From: Selaginella moellendorffii
Lineage: Eukaryota > Streptophyta > Lycopodiopsida > Selaginellales > Selaginellaceae
Reading direction: 5' to 3'
Length of the DNA: 64,000 nucleotides
Assembly (NCBI RefSeq): GCF_000143415.4
Contig: NW_003314268.1
Span: 666,128 to 730,127, forward strand
In this document: positions 43,300-54,460 of the stretch, in pieces
Position numbering within the stretch: position 1 is the first letter of the stretch
Layout of the letters: each line of letters starts with the position of its first letter
Translations under genes and position numbers: made by a program
The notes under the pieces: model-generated
Told to the model about the DNA's origin: nothing
Database searches by the model: none
The model's input: only the letters and a program-made list of their open reading frames with translations

Positions 43300-44417
43300 T
43301 TTTGGAATTCTTCTAGTCTTATGTGATTTTGCTTTTACTCAGACTACTGCTTCCCGATTAGAACCACTATTAATATCATTGTTTTTTCTTGTTTTGTTCT
43401 TTTATTTCACAGGTGGAGTTGCTTAGCATGTAAATTTGAACCGATCCAACCAAATGAACGATCTTCAATCCACTGGGAGCTCTCGCTAGCAACTAGCGAG
43501 CTATGTGATGGCCTCTGGAGCAAACTACGTAAGAATCTTATTTTCGAGCTGGATTTGTTTGAGGTCAACTTCCATTTTCTAATCAAGTTACGAGGACAAA
43601 CTTACCAGGAATCCTTGCGAACGTACAAGAAGATCCCAAGCACGAGTTTTTCTAGCGTGCTCTAGATATCATTGTTTCTTGTTTCTAGGATCAAAGTCGG
43701 ATCTCGGATCTTTCGAAGATGTTAAATTTTTTGTATAGATGAAACATTATAGATTTCAACATTAAATCATCGTTTTCACAGCTAAATCAAAGAAAATGAT
43801 ATGAAAAAAAACTATCACGATTCTGGGCTATTCTGCTGCTGTGCTCGATCAAACTTGTCACAGCTCTTTAGCTGCTTCCTCTTTGCTTTTTGAAGCTGCT
43901 GCCCCTGCTCCACTGGGCGAACTTAAAACTCAAGCTGCTGCCCCTGCTTGGTTTAAGAAATTTTTAGTCTTTAAGCTGCTCAATCTTTGCTGCTCGATCT
44001 TAGCTGTTTCAGCCTGCTCTCTTTGTCTCCAAGTTTTAAAATCAACTTATGATTTTCCATTCCCACTTGCTCGATTCTTATGATCTCTGACGCTGGTTTT
44101 ATCTTTCGCTGCTTCAAGTCCTGCTCCACCCTCATTTACATATTCTTCTGGCGGCCAGTTGGCAGTCAGACTATTTTCCAAATAGAAAATAAACATAATC
44201 TCTCAAGGTTATTTACTCACAAGTTGGCCAGAATAAGCAGCTGCTTGCGTAGTCTCTGAGATGTTTTATTTATTTAGTCTCGAAGAGACGGCCTCCTACG
44301 ATCTGGACTAAGTAGGAGCTCAGAAGATTTATTACCACAGCAGAAAAACAAAAAAATACCGTAGAATTTGTTGCTAATATGAATGGAGCTACCATCCACA
44401 AAGTGTGTGTCGCTTAT
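43173..44417. repeat. 1.2-kb dispersed repeat, copy 1
   Basis: This is closely similar along its length to 62812-64000 in the same orientation, with shared long identical stretches such as GCAGGAGATTTAAGGCAAAG and TTTAGTCTCGAAGAGACGGC. Differences include small indels and one inverted segment (43427-43479). The short open frame at 43841-44083 exists in both copies but has no known motif. The element class is unknown; no terminal repeats were found. Confidence 0.9.
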
Positions 44418-44479
44418 AGTCTGCTTCTCCTGTTTAACAACACGGATGAAATAAATGGAAGAGGAAAAAGAGAATGACT

Positions 44480-46281
44480 CTACGTACCCTCGGTCCAGAT
44501 TGCTCGATTGTAAAGGTGGCCATTGAACCTCTGAATCGCCAAGTAATCTTTGCACCAGCTTCCACGTTCCATGAAACTCGTCCGATCTTTTGTCTTTATG
44601 ACTGTTGCTTCGTCTTAGAGTTCGCTCCAGCTCCTATAGTCTCCACATGTCAGAGGCGAACATCAGCCACTTTTCAGTCTTTGAGAATCCGAAGCTCTGG
44701 CTCCACCGCCACAAGCAGCTTCTTCGAGTTCGAGATCATCTCGCCATCATCATCTTCTTGAGTAATCGTTCCTGGCTGATATACTATCATCCAAGCACCT
44801 GTAAGAGCGATCCTGGACAGCGTTGATTCCGTCAACTAGAGAGCTTTGTCTTGATCCATATCAGCATCTCATCTTTTGCTTCATCTCACATGTCTCACGA
44901 CGAAATTTGATGGACTCTGCTCCACTTCCAGAGCCCGGCTGGCCGACTGCTCCGAAACACGGTCGTCCACCGTCACTTTCGACTGCTTGAGCTGCTTCAT
45001 CTGGGCCACCGTCTTGTACAGCTCCGAAACTTTGGAGTCGAGGGAGGATATCTCCTCGAAAAGGTTGATCTTCTGTTGACTTAGAAGAGTGTGGAGGCTG
45101 GTTTCTGGCGCTTTGGAGGTCTGCTACTGCTTTCCTGTGTTGCCGGAGATTTCAATACACTTGGAGCTCTGTTCTGGATTTGACTCACGAGAGCTGGCTT
45201 CTCCAATGCTAGAGTTCGAGTACTGGCCTCGACGTGACCAATCCTTGCAGCCGACTTCTCGATCTTCCAATTCTCGTTTCTTCGACGTCTCTGACAAATG
45301 CTTCTGCCACTTCAGGGCTTGATCGTGCTCAGAAGCTCGAGTAGGAGCACGCAAAAACAGAGCTTGAGGAGTGGCTTGCTCTTGTCGCATGTAGCGTCCA
45401 TTTGATCCGTCAAACCTCTAGAGCTCGGTGGTCCATGGCAACCAACCTGTCCAACTGTGCTCTCTGATCCCTCGGCTTGTCTTCCGCCTCAGCCTTCATC
45501 CTTCGTCAATGCTTCGTTCAGTTTCCTCAATGCTTTGCAGCCGGCACGTCTCTCTCTCCTCGAGCGCCTCGAGCCCCGTGATCCTCTCCATCAGCTGCCA
45601 GTTACTTGCTTCTCCAGCCTCGCCTTTGCGCTTCCAAACTCCGGCATCCTCTTCTCGACGTGCTCCTCACCGAGAGCTCCACCTCGTGCAGTGGGTTCGA
45701 CTCCGTCAGCAGTGGGGCTCCTGTCCGAACACTACCTCATTCCACCAGATGATAGAGAACGTTTAGCGTAGTCTGTCTTATAGTCTCCGCAGCCATCCGA
45801 AACCCCAGTCGCGAGCAGCTTCAGCTATATTGTCGTCTCGCCATCTTGCAGCCATCTGGCACTGGTTTACGTCGTTCCTCGCTACTATCATGGACAGCCT
45901 TACCGCAGCAGGCGCTCCTGAATCATCTCCGTCCACTGGAAAGCCGATAAGAGAGATCCCTCCTTGCTCCAGACACTGTAGAGTGTAGCCCAATTTGATC
46001 CATTGATCTTCTCTTGACTTAGAAGAGTGTGGAGGCGGGTCTCTGGCCTGTTTAGACGCCCGAAGTGTGATGGACTTCTCCGCCTGGAGCCCTGAGACAC
46101 GGTTGTCACGCACTGCTTTCACGTCTTGGACAGTTGCAAATCTTTGGAGTCGAGTCCTCGAGAAGGTCGATCTTCTCTCGACTTAACTGGTCTATAGCTT
46201 TAGTGGCCTCCTCCTGTGCTGCTCAACTTGCTTGGAGATCCAACTTCTGGATTTGACTCTTGAGAGTTGGCTTCTCCGATG
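44480..46281 (-). pseudogene. Frameshifted coiled-coil protein remnants
   Basis: The minus strand carries Glu/Lys/Leu-rich coil segments in changing frames. Near 46200-46340 there is ELEKLAARIGQLEASARTLA; near 45170-45250, KSAARIGHVEASTRTLALEK; near 45570-45640, LMERITGLEALEERETCRLQ. The first two are duplicates of each other, as are the flanking TTGACTTAGAAGAGTGTGGAGGC blocks at about 45076 and 46016. These are partial tandem copies of one coiled-coil unit, now broken by stops. They may be former downstream exons of the adjacent gene (46282-48027) or decayed paralogues. Confidence 0.55.
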
Positions 46282-48027
46282 CTAGAGTCCGAGCACTGGC
46301 CTCCAGTTGACCAATCCTTGCAGCCAACTTCTCGAGCTCGGAGCCAACTTCATTTCTCGTTTCTTCGACGTGCTTAGAACAGTTTGCTCGTGTTCTCTTC
46401 TCAGGTAAACCCAGGGTCTAGTCGTCTTAGAGTTCGCTCCAGCCCGGCCGATCATCTTCTCGCCATCATGGTTCCGACAAAACAAACACTCATCGTTCAC
46501 TTCAGCTCTCTACAACAAACACGGAAGTTATTAGCAAACGGCCATCTGGAATCTGGAAGGTATATCAAACTTACCTGTCTCCTCTTGAATTCGGCAACAA
46601 AATCTCTCCCCGCACGATCATATAGTTCTTTTGCCTCCTTCACGAAGACCACCTCGCCGGACTGAAGCTTCTTCCACGGTTTCCTCTCACTCGGGATCCT
46701 ATCCAGCATTTTCTGGAGCCTCATCATCTTCCGCGCTCGCTTGATCCTCTCTCGGTCGCTGGATTTGCCGTTGAGCTCCTCGTAAAGCTGCTCGGTGAGT
46801 CTGATCAGAATCCGGAGCGCGCTAACACTCCAAGACTTTTCCTCGTGCTTCTCCTCTTCTGTTTCCTCGCGCTTTTCCTCTTCCAAGCTGCGGATCTTCT
46901 TCTCGGTTTTTCCCCTCTGGTTTAGCCACCGGTTTGCCTTGTGGAAAGCTTCGAGATACGCGAACTCAACATAGCCCCCTCGGCCATCGCTAAGATGGGT
47001 TTCACTCCGCCGTCGGGTGCCGTCGGGAAGAATGTCCTCCGCTGAGGAAGAGAAGCGAACCATCTTCGGCCTGGAACCTGCAAGTCCAGAAGGCCATCGT
47101 GAGTCACAGTAGAAGAAGAATGCGAGAAGCAAAAGGAACCATACCTGGACGACGACCCCCGGCTGGCAGTAGAATTGGCTTGGGTCGCTGCTCCTCCTGC
47201 TTGGGTTTGTCATTCTCCTGCTGCTTCATCTTCTCTTGATCGTCTTCCCGTTCCAGAGGCTGCTTGATCGGCTTGATCATCTGCTCCTCCTCTTGTTCCA
47301 GCTGCTGCTTCATCGGCTTGATCATCTGCTCCTCCTCTTGTTCCAGCTGCTGCTTCATCGGCTTCATCCGCTGCTCCTCCTCCTGTTCCTGCTCTTGCTT
47401 CATCGGCTTGATCGGCTTGATCGGCTGATTCGGCTGATTCTTCTCCTCTCGTTCCAGCTGCGGCTGCTCCTTGTGACCTTGCTCCTGTTTCACCTCGCGC
47501 CTGAGTTCCTTCGTCTCATGGGCTTCTTTCTCCTGCTCCTCCTCGCTCAGCTGCTCAGCTTTCTTCTCTTGCTCCTCCTCCTTCAGCTGCTTCTCGGCTT
47601 CCTTTTCCTCCTCTTGTTCCAGCTTCATCGGCTTCATCTGATCGGCTTCTTTCTCCTCCTCGTTCACCTGCTCGGCTGACTTCTCTTCCTTCAGCTGCTC
47701 CGCTTTCTTCTCTTGATTCTCCTCTTCGTCCTCTTTCTCTTGTTCCGGCTTGATCGGCTTGATCGGCTCCTTGTGCCCTCGCTCCTGTCGTATCGCTTCT
47801 AAGACGATTTTCACCTCGTGCCTGAGTTCCTTCAACTTCAAGGCGGCGGCGTCCATGGCTTCTCCCGAGACGGCCTCACAGACACGATCTTGGACCTTCA
47901 GCTTCGAGGCCGCCGCGTCCATGGCTTCCGGGTGGACCTTGTTGTCGCCCTTGTGCGCCTTTTTTGGTCGAAAGAGAGACCACAAACCTGTGACGCATCC
48001 ACTGCGCTCCTGCTCTGTTCGCGCCAT
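46282..48027 (-). CDS. Lineage-specific Glu/Lys/Gln-rich coiled-coil protein
   Basis: Three exons with good junctions (48027-47145, 47077-46575, 46509-46282) give 537 residues. The N-terminus (MARTEQERSGCVTGLWSLFR) is followed by two related units ending EAMDAAxxKLK and then a long charged coil (EEEKEADQMKPMKLEQEEEK and similar). A 15-residue unit, MIKPMKQQLEQEEEQ, is repeated about three times (47262-47400). The second exon has a more complex domain (MVRFSSSAEDILPDGTRRRS, AYLEAFHKANRWLNQRGK, LIRLTEQLYEELNGKSSD, LDRIPSERKPWKKLQSGEVV). I do not recognise the family. The last exon runs in a different frame from a coil seen in the same DNA, hinting that the 3' end is altered. Confidence 0.6.
47262..47400 (-). 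repeat. In-frame 45-bp tandem repeat within the coiled-coil gene
   Basis: Roughly three copies of a 45-bp unit, the first two almost identical (core CATCTGCTCCTCCTCTTGTT on the plus strand). The unit preserves frame and heptad-like charge pattern, so copy number could vary without breaking the protein. Confidence 0.85.
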
Positions 48028-48129
48028 AGCTTGCCCTTTGCAAAATGCCTTTAATGCCCTAACCCTTACTAAATCTATTTCACTTTAATGCGTTCGTTTA
48101 CATTTCTCGGCAGTGACTTAGGCAGCGCC

Positions 48130-48350
48130 CTGGCTCTTGAAACTCAGGCACGCTGGAACCAGCTCACAGGCTGCATCCCAGAAGATGTTTACACACTCTC
48201 ATCTCTCAATATCTAGACTTGAGTCTGGAACAAGTCCCTGGAGCTGGTTTCTAATGCTTCCAGCTTGAGAGTGCTGATCAAACCAGCTACTGGATACCAT
48301 CTGACCTCAGTAAACTTTCCAGAAGAAAACAAAGAAACGAGATGGTAGCT
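48130..48350 (+). pseudogene. Leucine-rich repeat fragment
   Basis: NQLTGCIPEDVYTLSSLN at about 48157-48212 and IPSDLSKLS at about 48294-48320 are plant-type LRR motifs (LxxNxLxGxIP), but the frame is closed by stops between them. It is probably a remnant of an LRR receptor kinase; no kinase sequence is visible nearby. Confidence 0.6.
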
Positions 48351-48623
48351 ATAGTAAGTACAGTCTTTATGTGCTTTCTTTGTTGGTGAATGTTTAGATG
48401 CTTACCCTAGATGTGCCATTCTTAACATGCAAACTTTTTGACATGACAAAACTTCAAGAGCATTGAATTCACAAGGTAAGTGCTCTCTATCATTCTCCTT
48501 AAAGCTTATGCTTTACGTCATGCAGGAAAATGCAAGTCATTTTTGGTCATGTTTGCTGTTGAGCTGCATCTTGTTACCAAGCACACATACTTCTGCCACC
48601 AATTTGCTTTTTGAAACTTTTGT

Positions 48624-48914
48624 ATGACATTGAATTTAGCAGACACAAAACTTTTTATTTGTTCTTTTTTAGATACAACGTCCTATGAGTCCATTCTGAG
48701 TTCATCGTCAAGCTCAGGTGGTTCAGAGGAAGGAGGAGAAGCTGTTTTTAGTGATGGAGAGCATGTGGAGTTCGAGGACAATATTAGGGATGATGCTGTT
48801 GCTTATATGGTGGAAGAATCGTCATCAGATGGAGATCATTATGCAGAGAAACTTATTTTCGGTCTCAAGGAGATATTTGATTTCAGCCATATCCCACTAA
48901 AGAAGCAATCTTGA
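48624..48914 (+). CDS. Short acidic hypothetical open frame
   Basis: A 96-residue frame: a Ser run and Glu/Asp-rich region (about residues 24-60), then AEKLIFGLKEIFDFSHIPLK. The sharply acidic composition in an otherwise AT-rich region makes it a candidate last exon. An intron end TTTTTTAG just before ATACAACGTC (about 48674) would support that. No family was recognised. Confidence 0.3.
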   Translation: MTLNLADTKLFICSFLDTTSYESILSSSSSSGGSEEGGEAVFSDGEHVEFEDNIRDDAVAYMVEESSSDGDHYAEKLIFGLKEIFDFSHIPLKKQS

Positions 48915-48949
48915 ATTCTGAATAAAGAAGAACAATATTTCTATGTATT

Positions 48950-49929
48950 ACAAACAATGCTTTATGAGGGATGCAAGTCGTCTAGCTTCCCAACTTCAAC
49001 AACTTCAAATAGTACACTGTTATGACCCAGCACTAAATAACAAAGACAAAGACGTTTAACCTTGCATAAACTATGTTATGCCTTCTCTTGAGGTTCCTTT
49101 AATTATTCTACATATAGTTGAGTTATCAAATAGTGATTAAAAGTCTCTTCCTTTAATCAGAATAGTCTTTTTTGTCATCTTTACTTTGCAAATTTTGCAA
49201 CTTTTTAGTATTCAACTTAATGCTAATAAAAGATTAACTATTCTTTTTTCTTTATTACTTATTCTTCAATTGTGAATAATCAGTTTTATAATATCCAAGT
49301 TCACCACAATGATGATATAAATTGGTGATGATCATAAATTTGGAGTCTAACTTGCCACAACACTTGATACAATCCTTTCTACTAAGCAAAGAGCCCTTTA
49401 AGTAAATTATATACTATAAATTTGGAAAAATAAACAAATACCAATCATCCACTTTATACTCCAGATATGGATAATAATGAGAATTATAACATTGCTATTG
49501 TCTCATTTATATGCAGTAGAAATGTTTAACAAACTTTGATCCAAGTAATTATAAGTAACCAAAAGGAACGACTTGAGAGATGATCCATAGGGGTTCAAAT
49601 ATAAAAGGAAAAGGCCCATGAAAAAGAGTGCACCCCCTTTTCCAATCAGTTAATGGTCTTGGGATATTTGGGGTTAAGTGTCCTTGGGTTTGAATAGTAT
49701 TGGGTTGGGTTCCCGGAAAGTCTAGATTCAAAAGTTTACAGTAGTGCAAGAATGGTAATCAAATATTAATCCTAGATCCTAGCAACTCATAGCAATTGTA
49801 AAAGTAAACTCAACTCTATTAGCAATGTTAGATCATGACCATATATACTTTATATGGTAAAACACCCTATACCTCTATAATATACACATATTGAAGACAT
49901 AAAAAATAACAATCCTAATCTCAATATTA
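48950..49929. other. AT-rich DNA downstream of the gypsy integrase relic
   Basis: No intact gene. It probably contains the decayed 3' end of the minus-strand gypsy element, but I could not identify a 3' LTR or polypurine tract. The frame at 49549-49749 (minus) has no recognisable motif. Confidence 0.4.
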
Positions 49930-52340
49930 AAAATTCTTATACATTGTGATCATCCTTTTAAAGGTCCAATTAGCTATTTCACCAAATCATTCATTTGAGG
50001 ATGATAAACACTTGTGAAAATGTGATATATCCTTAGTTAAAATGTCAAAATATAAAATGCCTCATCCATAAATGTAGAACTATTGTCTAAAAAAATCAGC
50101 TCTAGATGAGAATGTTAAAACACCACTCAATTAAGGAGAAAGTATTTAACACTTGTCATAGATGTACTAGCATTAGCACTAACTTCTACCTATCAAATAA
50201 AGTAGTAAAAAGCAATAATAACACACTCATTGTTAATAGTTGACTATGAAAAAGGCCTTATCAAATCAAATGCCACTAATTCAATATCAAACTACAATTA
50301 ACTCTAATTATCTTACAATAATAAAGACAGTATTATAAGTTTAGTACTAAACTCAGCTATGCACAAACCGAATAACATCATATCGTATCTTTGACCAATA
50401 GAAAGATTTATATAACTTCTCAGTCATATGATGATATCTCGTATGCCTAACTTAAATAGAAGAGTTATTATGGGTGTGGAGAAAATATAGAATAAGGCAC
50501 CACTAGCCTCAAATATATATCAAAATTAGTCTTCACAAAGTAAAAATGGTCATCCTCAAGGTGATATTGAAAATACAACTATCAAAATAGCAAGTCATCA
50601 ATAACTAATATAGAATTCCTAAACTACCCACAAATCCTTCAAACCCAAAGTTTATCCTTTTGAGTCTCACAAAAGCTCTAGATCTTGTAAATATTGAATA
50701 TCAAACACAACAACTACTAATGATACAAAATCTTTGTTTAGAAAATCTACTAATGTTGAAACAATAGACTTGTTAAAAATATATAAAGAGGTAAAAAAAG
50801 GAGAGGTCAAGAAAGGGTATTAGCATTACATAAAGAGCTTCCTAGGGTAATAAACAACCTCAAAGTTATATAGTTGAAAACTTTATATCCCACTATGTTG
50901 TAAAACTAGTTATAGCGCACCCTATCTCTCTCCCCTTAAGCCAACTGAAAAAGGGGTAATTAATTAATAAAAGAGTTTTTTGTGGCTATTTTATCTCCCA
51001 CGGTGATAGTGTATCTAAATCTCATTCCATAATCATATGTGTTACACTCACCCCCCTTCAAAGATGTCAATGTCCTCATTTACTATTGACTAATAACCCC
51101 TATTGAGCCAAAGGGGAATCAACACTTCCATTTCTGCACTAAATCTACTAATAATTCCATTATATAAACTAGCTATTCCAAGGGAACCAACACTTCTATT
51201 TCCATATTGAATTTACCAATTCTTTTATTATGTAAATCAGCTATTCCATGTGAGGCAATTAGTCATCCACTCATACCACAGTTCCACAGTGGATACTTTC
51301 GTTCGTGGATGCTCTACTAAGAGGAAGGATGTACATATGGATGCCCAATACGTACGATTTCAAATTTAGGAGTAGGAATATATGTTGCTCAAGGGTATAT
51401 TATATTTTTAAGTAACTACTAATTAATAGGATTTGAACCCGTGCCATTTACTCTGATACCACACTATCTTTCTCCCCTTAAACCAACTGGAAAAGGATGA
51501 GAGAACCCTTAGTGGCTATTTTATCCTTATTTATTCCTGAAAGTTCCAAGAATCCACAATAACAATATATCCAAATTTTATGCCATGATTAGATGCACCA
51601 CATTAGCAAAATTCTTCCATTTAATAATGAAAAGACTACAACATAATCACCTTTTAACAATGTCTAAAAACTATGCAAATACGTATAAATATTTTTGAAA
51701 CTTCTATTTTCATGGAGTAGTTCACCTCCATTAATTGCAACATATGGCTAATATACACAATAGAATTATATTAACCAAACACAATCATGCTCTTTTGCAA
51801 CAACACACCTTTGAGATAATGTCAAAAGCATTTACAAAAGGTTGAGTGTAGTCAAAATACTCAAAAACTAGAAAAATTGTCAACACATCTTTAAGATCTA
51901 CGAATGTCTATTCACAATCCCAAATTAGATGAAAAATAATATGAACAACTTCATTAATGCTTGCAATGATAAAAAAGACAATAACATGAAAAAGATATTA
52001 CACCTTGCCAAGAAAGTATTGCATATTGTTCATGCATTTTGGAGTAGAGAACTTCATAACATCCACAAGTTTGTCAGAATCAATTTGTAAATTTTCATGA
52101 AAAATATAATACTCAAGATATATGCATTTTAACTGTATCAATGTCAAATTAACTTCCTATAGCTGATCCCAATGTTTTACAAACATCACAAGTGTGTTCC
52201 TCCTATGTCCCTTTAAAGTGGATCAAGACATTATCAATGAAATCAATAGTCACCTTTAACATATTGTAAAGAATATCATCCAAAAAGTCTCCAAAGAATT
52301 ATTCAATCTATACAGCATCATAAAAAATTTATATAAATTA
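49930..52340 (-). mobile_element. Ty3/gypsy pol relic: RT, RNase H and integrase
   Basis: Minus-strand translation across stops gives pol motifs in the right order. RT palm: YNMLKVTIDFIDNVLIHF (52280-52220), then IDSDKLVDVMKFSTPK and YFLGKV (about 52085-52010). RT/RNase H junction: TFVDLKDVLTIFLVFEYFDY with TQPFVN (about 51920-51840). Integrase: an RSYxxLSIGQRYD zinc-region remnant (about 50430-50380), LVAFDLIRPFS with STINNECVII (about 50280-50200), EAFYILTF, then HIFTSVYHPQMNDLVK (about 50020-49975), matching the family YHPQTNGLVE block. The RT catalytic pair reads Asp-Asn. Many stops make it non-functional. A small LTR element is inserted between RNase H and integrase. Confidence 0.85.
50905..51605 (-). 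mobile_element. TRIM-like miniature LTR retrotransposon nested in the gypsy relic
   Basis: On the minus strand two diverged direct repeats of about 130-145 bp occur, at 51605-51470 and 51055-50910. Both begin TGT and carry ATAAAATAGCCAC, CAGTTGG, TTAAGGGGAGA. Right after the first repeat lies TGGTATCAGAG (about 51465), the plant initiator-Met tRNA primer binding site. Right before the second lies a polypurine tract, GAAGGGGGGTGAG (about 51062). The internal part is only about 410 bp and non-coding. Short LTRs, PBS, PPT and no coding capacity define TRIM elements. Target-site duplications were not convincing by eye. Confidence 0.75.
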
Positions 52341-52984
52341 AATGGGTTATAAAAAGTAATATTTAGAACATCCTCCTTATATAAACAACTAAATCACTTA
52401 ACCACACATTTGACCACTTGGAGGAGTTTCACTCACCATTTTTATAAATTTTATTCCCATCTTAAGGACTTGCTAGCCTCATGAATGACTTGTGTGCCAC
52501 TCAACTTTTGCACTTGGTCCAAATGCTCCAAATGTCAAATCCCACAATAAACACCTAAAGATACCAATGATATATCATCCTATTATACTAAGGCTATATC
52601 CATTCACCTTTATTTAATTGGTAGTCTAGAACCACCTATACCACAATATTGTGTCCCAAAGATTGGGCCATTTGTCCATGAGTGGTCATCTTATGACCAC
52701 ATTTTAACATCCTTAAGATGCCTAGAGACATAGAAAACACCCTTCTTTAATATCCCATTTTCAATCTCCATCTAATCCTTTTCCATCCATAGTTGTGCTT
52801 GCCAACACTACCATTGTGTTAGCCCAAAGGCTTGAAGGCCTGACCATTAAGTCCTATCCACCTCTAAAACTTCCTTGCCATGTGATTATATGCTTGGTCA
52901 CTACACAAGAGGATTACTCTTTGTCCTTTCCACAGTCTAGGACTTTAGGATAATATTTCGAAACACTATAGCCCAATGCGAACC
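52341..52984. other. AT-rich DNA upstream of the gypsy RT relic
   Basis: This should contain the decayed N-terminal part of RT on the minus strand, but only weak similarity can be read. No other feature is supported. Confidence 0.3.
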
Positions 52985-54070
52985 TTGTGGGTACTCTCCC
53001 CACCTTCTGCCTCTAGGTGCCCTAGCCATGTGGCCCATACCAAATATCCAAGTAGGTAGTAACACCTACACTTCTATAAGACACAAATCCTTAAACCCTA
53101 AACTCTAGACCACTTAAGTAGTTTAAGGGAAATTAAAACCTTTCTATCTTTGCTCTTCTTGCAATAGCTATCTAGAGTGGAGCCAAGAGGGTGCCATGTA
53201 GTAATGGTTGAAGTGGAAGCCAGACAAGCGTAACACATTTGAATTAAAAGCTTTAACTCAAAAAGTTGAGAGCAAGAGTGGAACTCCCATTAAAAGCATA
53301 AAGCAATCAATAAGCAAGCCTCTAGAAAAGGGAAACAAAAGGATCAACATATGACACGTGGAAGTGTCAGAATTGAGTCCGAGATGGACCTGAGATGGAA
53401 TCCGAGAAGGAGTCCAAGATAGAGTTCGAATTGAAGTTTGAGATAGATGCGAGATGGAGTCTGAGAAAGAGTCCGAGATGGACTTGAGATAGACCCAAGA
53501 TGAAGCCTGAGATAGAGTTTGACATGGACCTAAGATCAAGTCTAGATGGAGTCTAAGAAGGAGTCTGAGATAGAGTCCAAAATGGAGCCCAAAATGGAGC
53601 TTGAGACAGGGACCGGGATTGGGACCAAGATAGAGGCCAAGACCTAAATCGAGTCCAAGACCAAATCCAAGACTGAGTCCAAGACCTAGTCCAAGTTTGA
53701 GTTTGAATCTGAGGTGAAATCCCAAAGTAATTATTTCCCAAGTGAGCTTTAAAAGGATAGTAAGGGGAGGACTTCAGTGGAACTAATTTGGCTAGTAAAA
53801 CCAATGTGGCTAAGGAAGGTTATACCCATATGGTGGGTGATGATATAACCATTGAGAAGTCCAAGACTAAAGTGAATATAAATAGACAAGCAGGGTAACT
53901 TGGTGAAGTATTCAAGAGCCAACTCTAGCTCCCCCGGGAGATTGAATAGTCAATGCTCCCAATTTAAGTGTGGGTGGCACTACCTACTTGGATACCTAGC
54001 ATTGCTCATCAAAACCTTGCTCTATCCACATGGCTAGGGCACCCAAAGGCAGAAGGTGGAAAGAGTATCT
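52985..54070. repeat. Inverted repeat arms flanking a minisatellite-bearing segment
   Basis: The left arm (about 52998-53072: CACCTTCTGCCTCTAGGTGC to AAGTAGGTAGT) is found in reverse complement at about 53968-54058 (ACTACCTACTTGGATA, then CATGGCTAGGGCACC and GGCAGAAGGTGG). The right arm has about 15 extra bases in the middle. The arms enclose about 0.9 kb that includes the degenerate array at 53370-53720. The structure resembles a non-autonomous inverted-repeat element or a palindromic rearrangement; no transposase was found. Confidence 0.65.
53370..53720. repeat. Degenerate minisatellite of GAGTCCGAGATG/GACC-like units
   Basis: About twenty irregular units of roughly 12-18 bp built from GAGTCCGAGA-, TGGACCTGAGAT- and CAAGACC-type words. 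One strand reads as a Leu-Gly-rich open frame (53258-53725 minus), which I attribute to repeat periodicity and not to selection on a protein. Confidence 0.8.
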
Positions 54071-54460
54071 ATTAGGGCATTTTTTAGCCCCAACTATGGA
54101 TCCATCCCTCACATATAAACTCACAAAGCCAGAATTTCAAACTCAACTACAAGAGAAAATGGGGAGGACCCTTAATATTTTACCCTCGCATGGTTTTTAT
54201 ACAATCATTTGGAATATTTTGAGAATCAAAATATCCTCTCCCTCTCTCTCAAGACACCCATATCTACAACTGGGGAGTAGGAGTAGTAGTGGGAGTAGGA
54301 ATAAAAATAGGGGTAGAAGTAGGAGTAAGAGTGGGGCAAGAGTAGGGTTAGGAGCAAGAGTAAGAGTTGCTTCTCTAGTTGCAGCACGTGATGCGAGGAG
54401 AAGGCAGCAATGAACTAGTGCCACAACAAGCAATTATTGGTGGGTGCACAAGACTTTGGT

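Noticed and set aside
45428-45771. Plus-strand Ser/Pro-rich open frames
   Set aside because: The minus strand of the same DNA encodes recognisable coiled-coil segments, so the plus frames are shadows.
51425-51475. tRNA-like sequence (GGATTTGAACCC, then CTCTGATACCA)
   Set aside because: On the minus strand it reads TGGTATCAGAG and GGGTTCAAATCC directly after an LTR-like repeat, which is a retrotransposon primer binding site; no cloverleaf can be formed.
53258-53725. 155-residue Leu/Gly-rich open frame (minus)
   Set aside because: It is produced by a degenerate 12-18 bp repeat array and has no non-repetitive part; the periodicity explains the absence of stops.
54240-54413. Ser/Arg/Gly-rich frame resembling an SR protein tail
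   Set aside because: It is encoded by a GGAGTA-type simple repeat that is also present in the diverged second repeat copy at 59560-59680, so it is not evidence of a gene.
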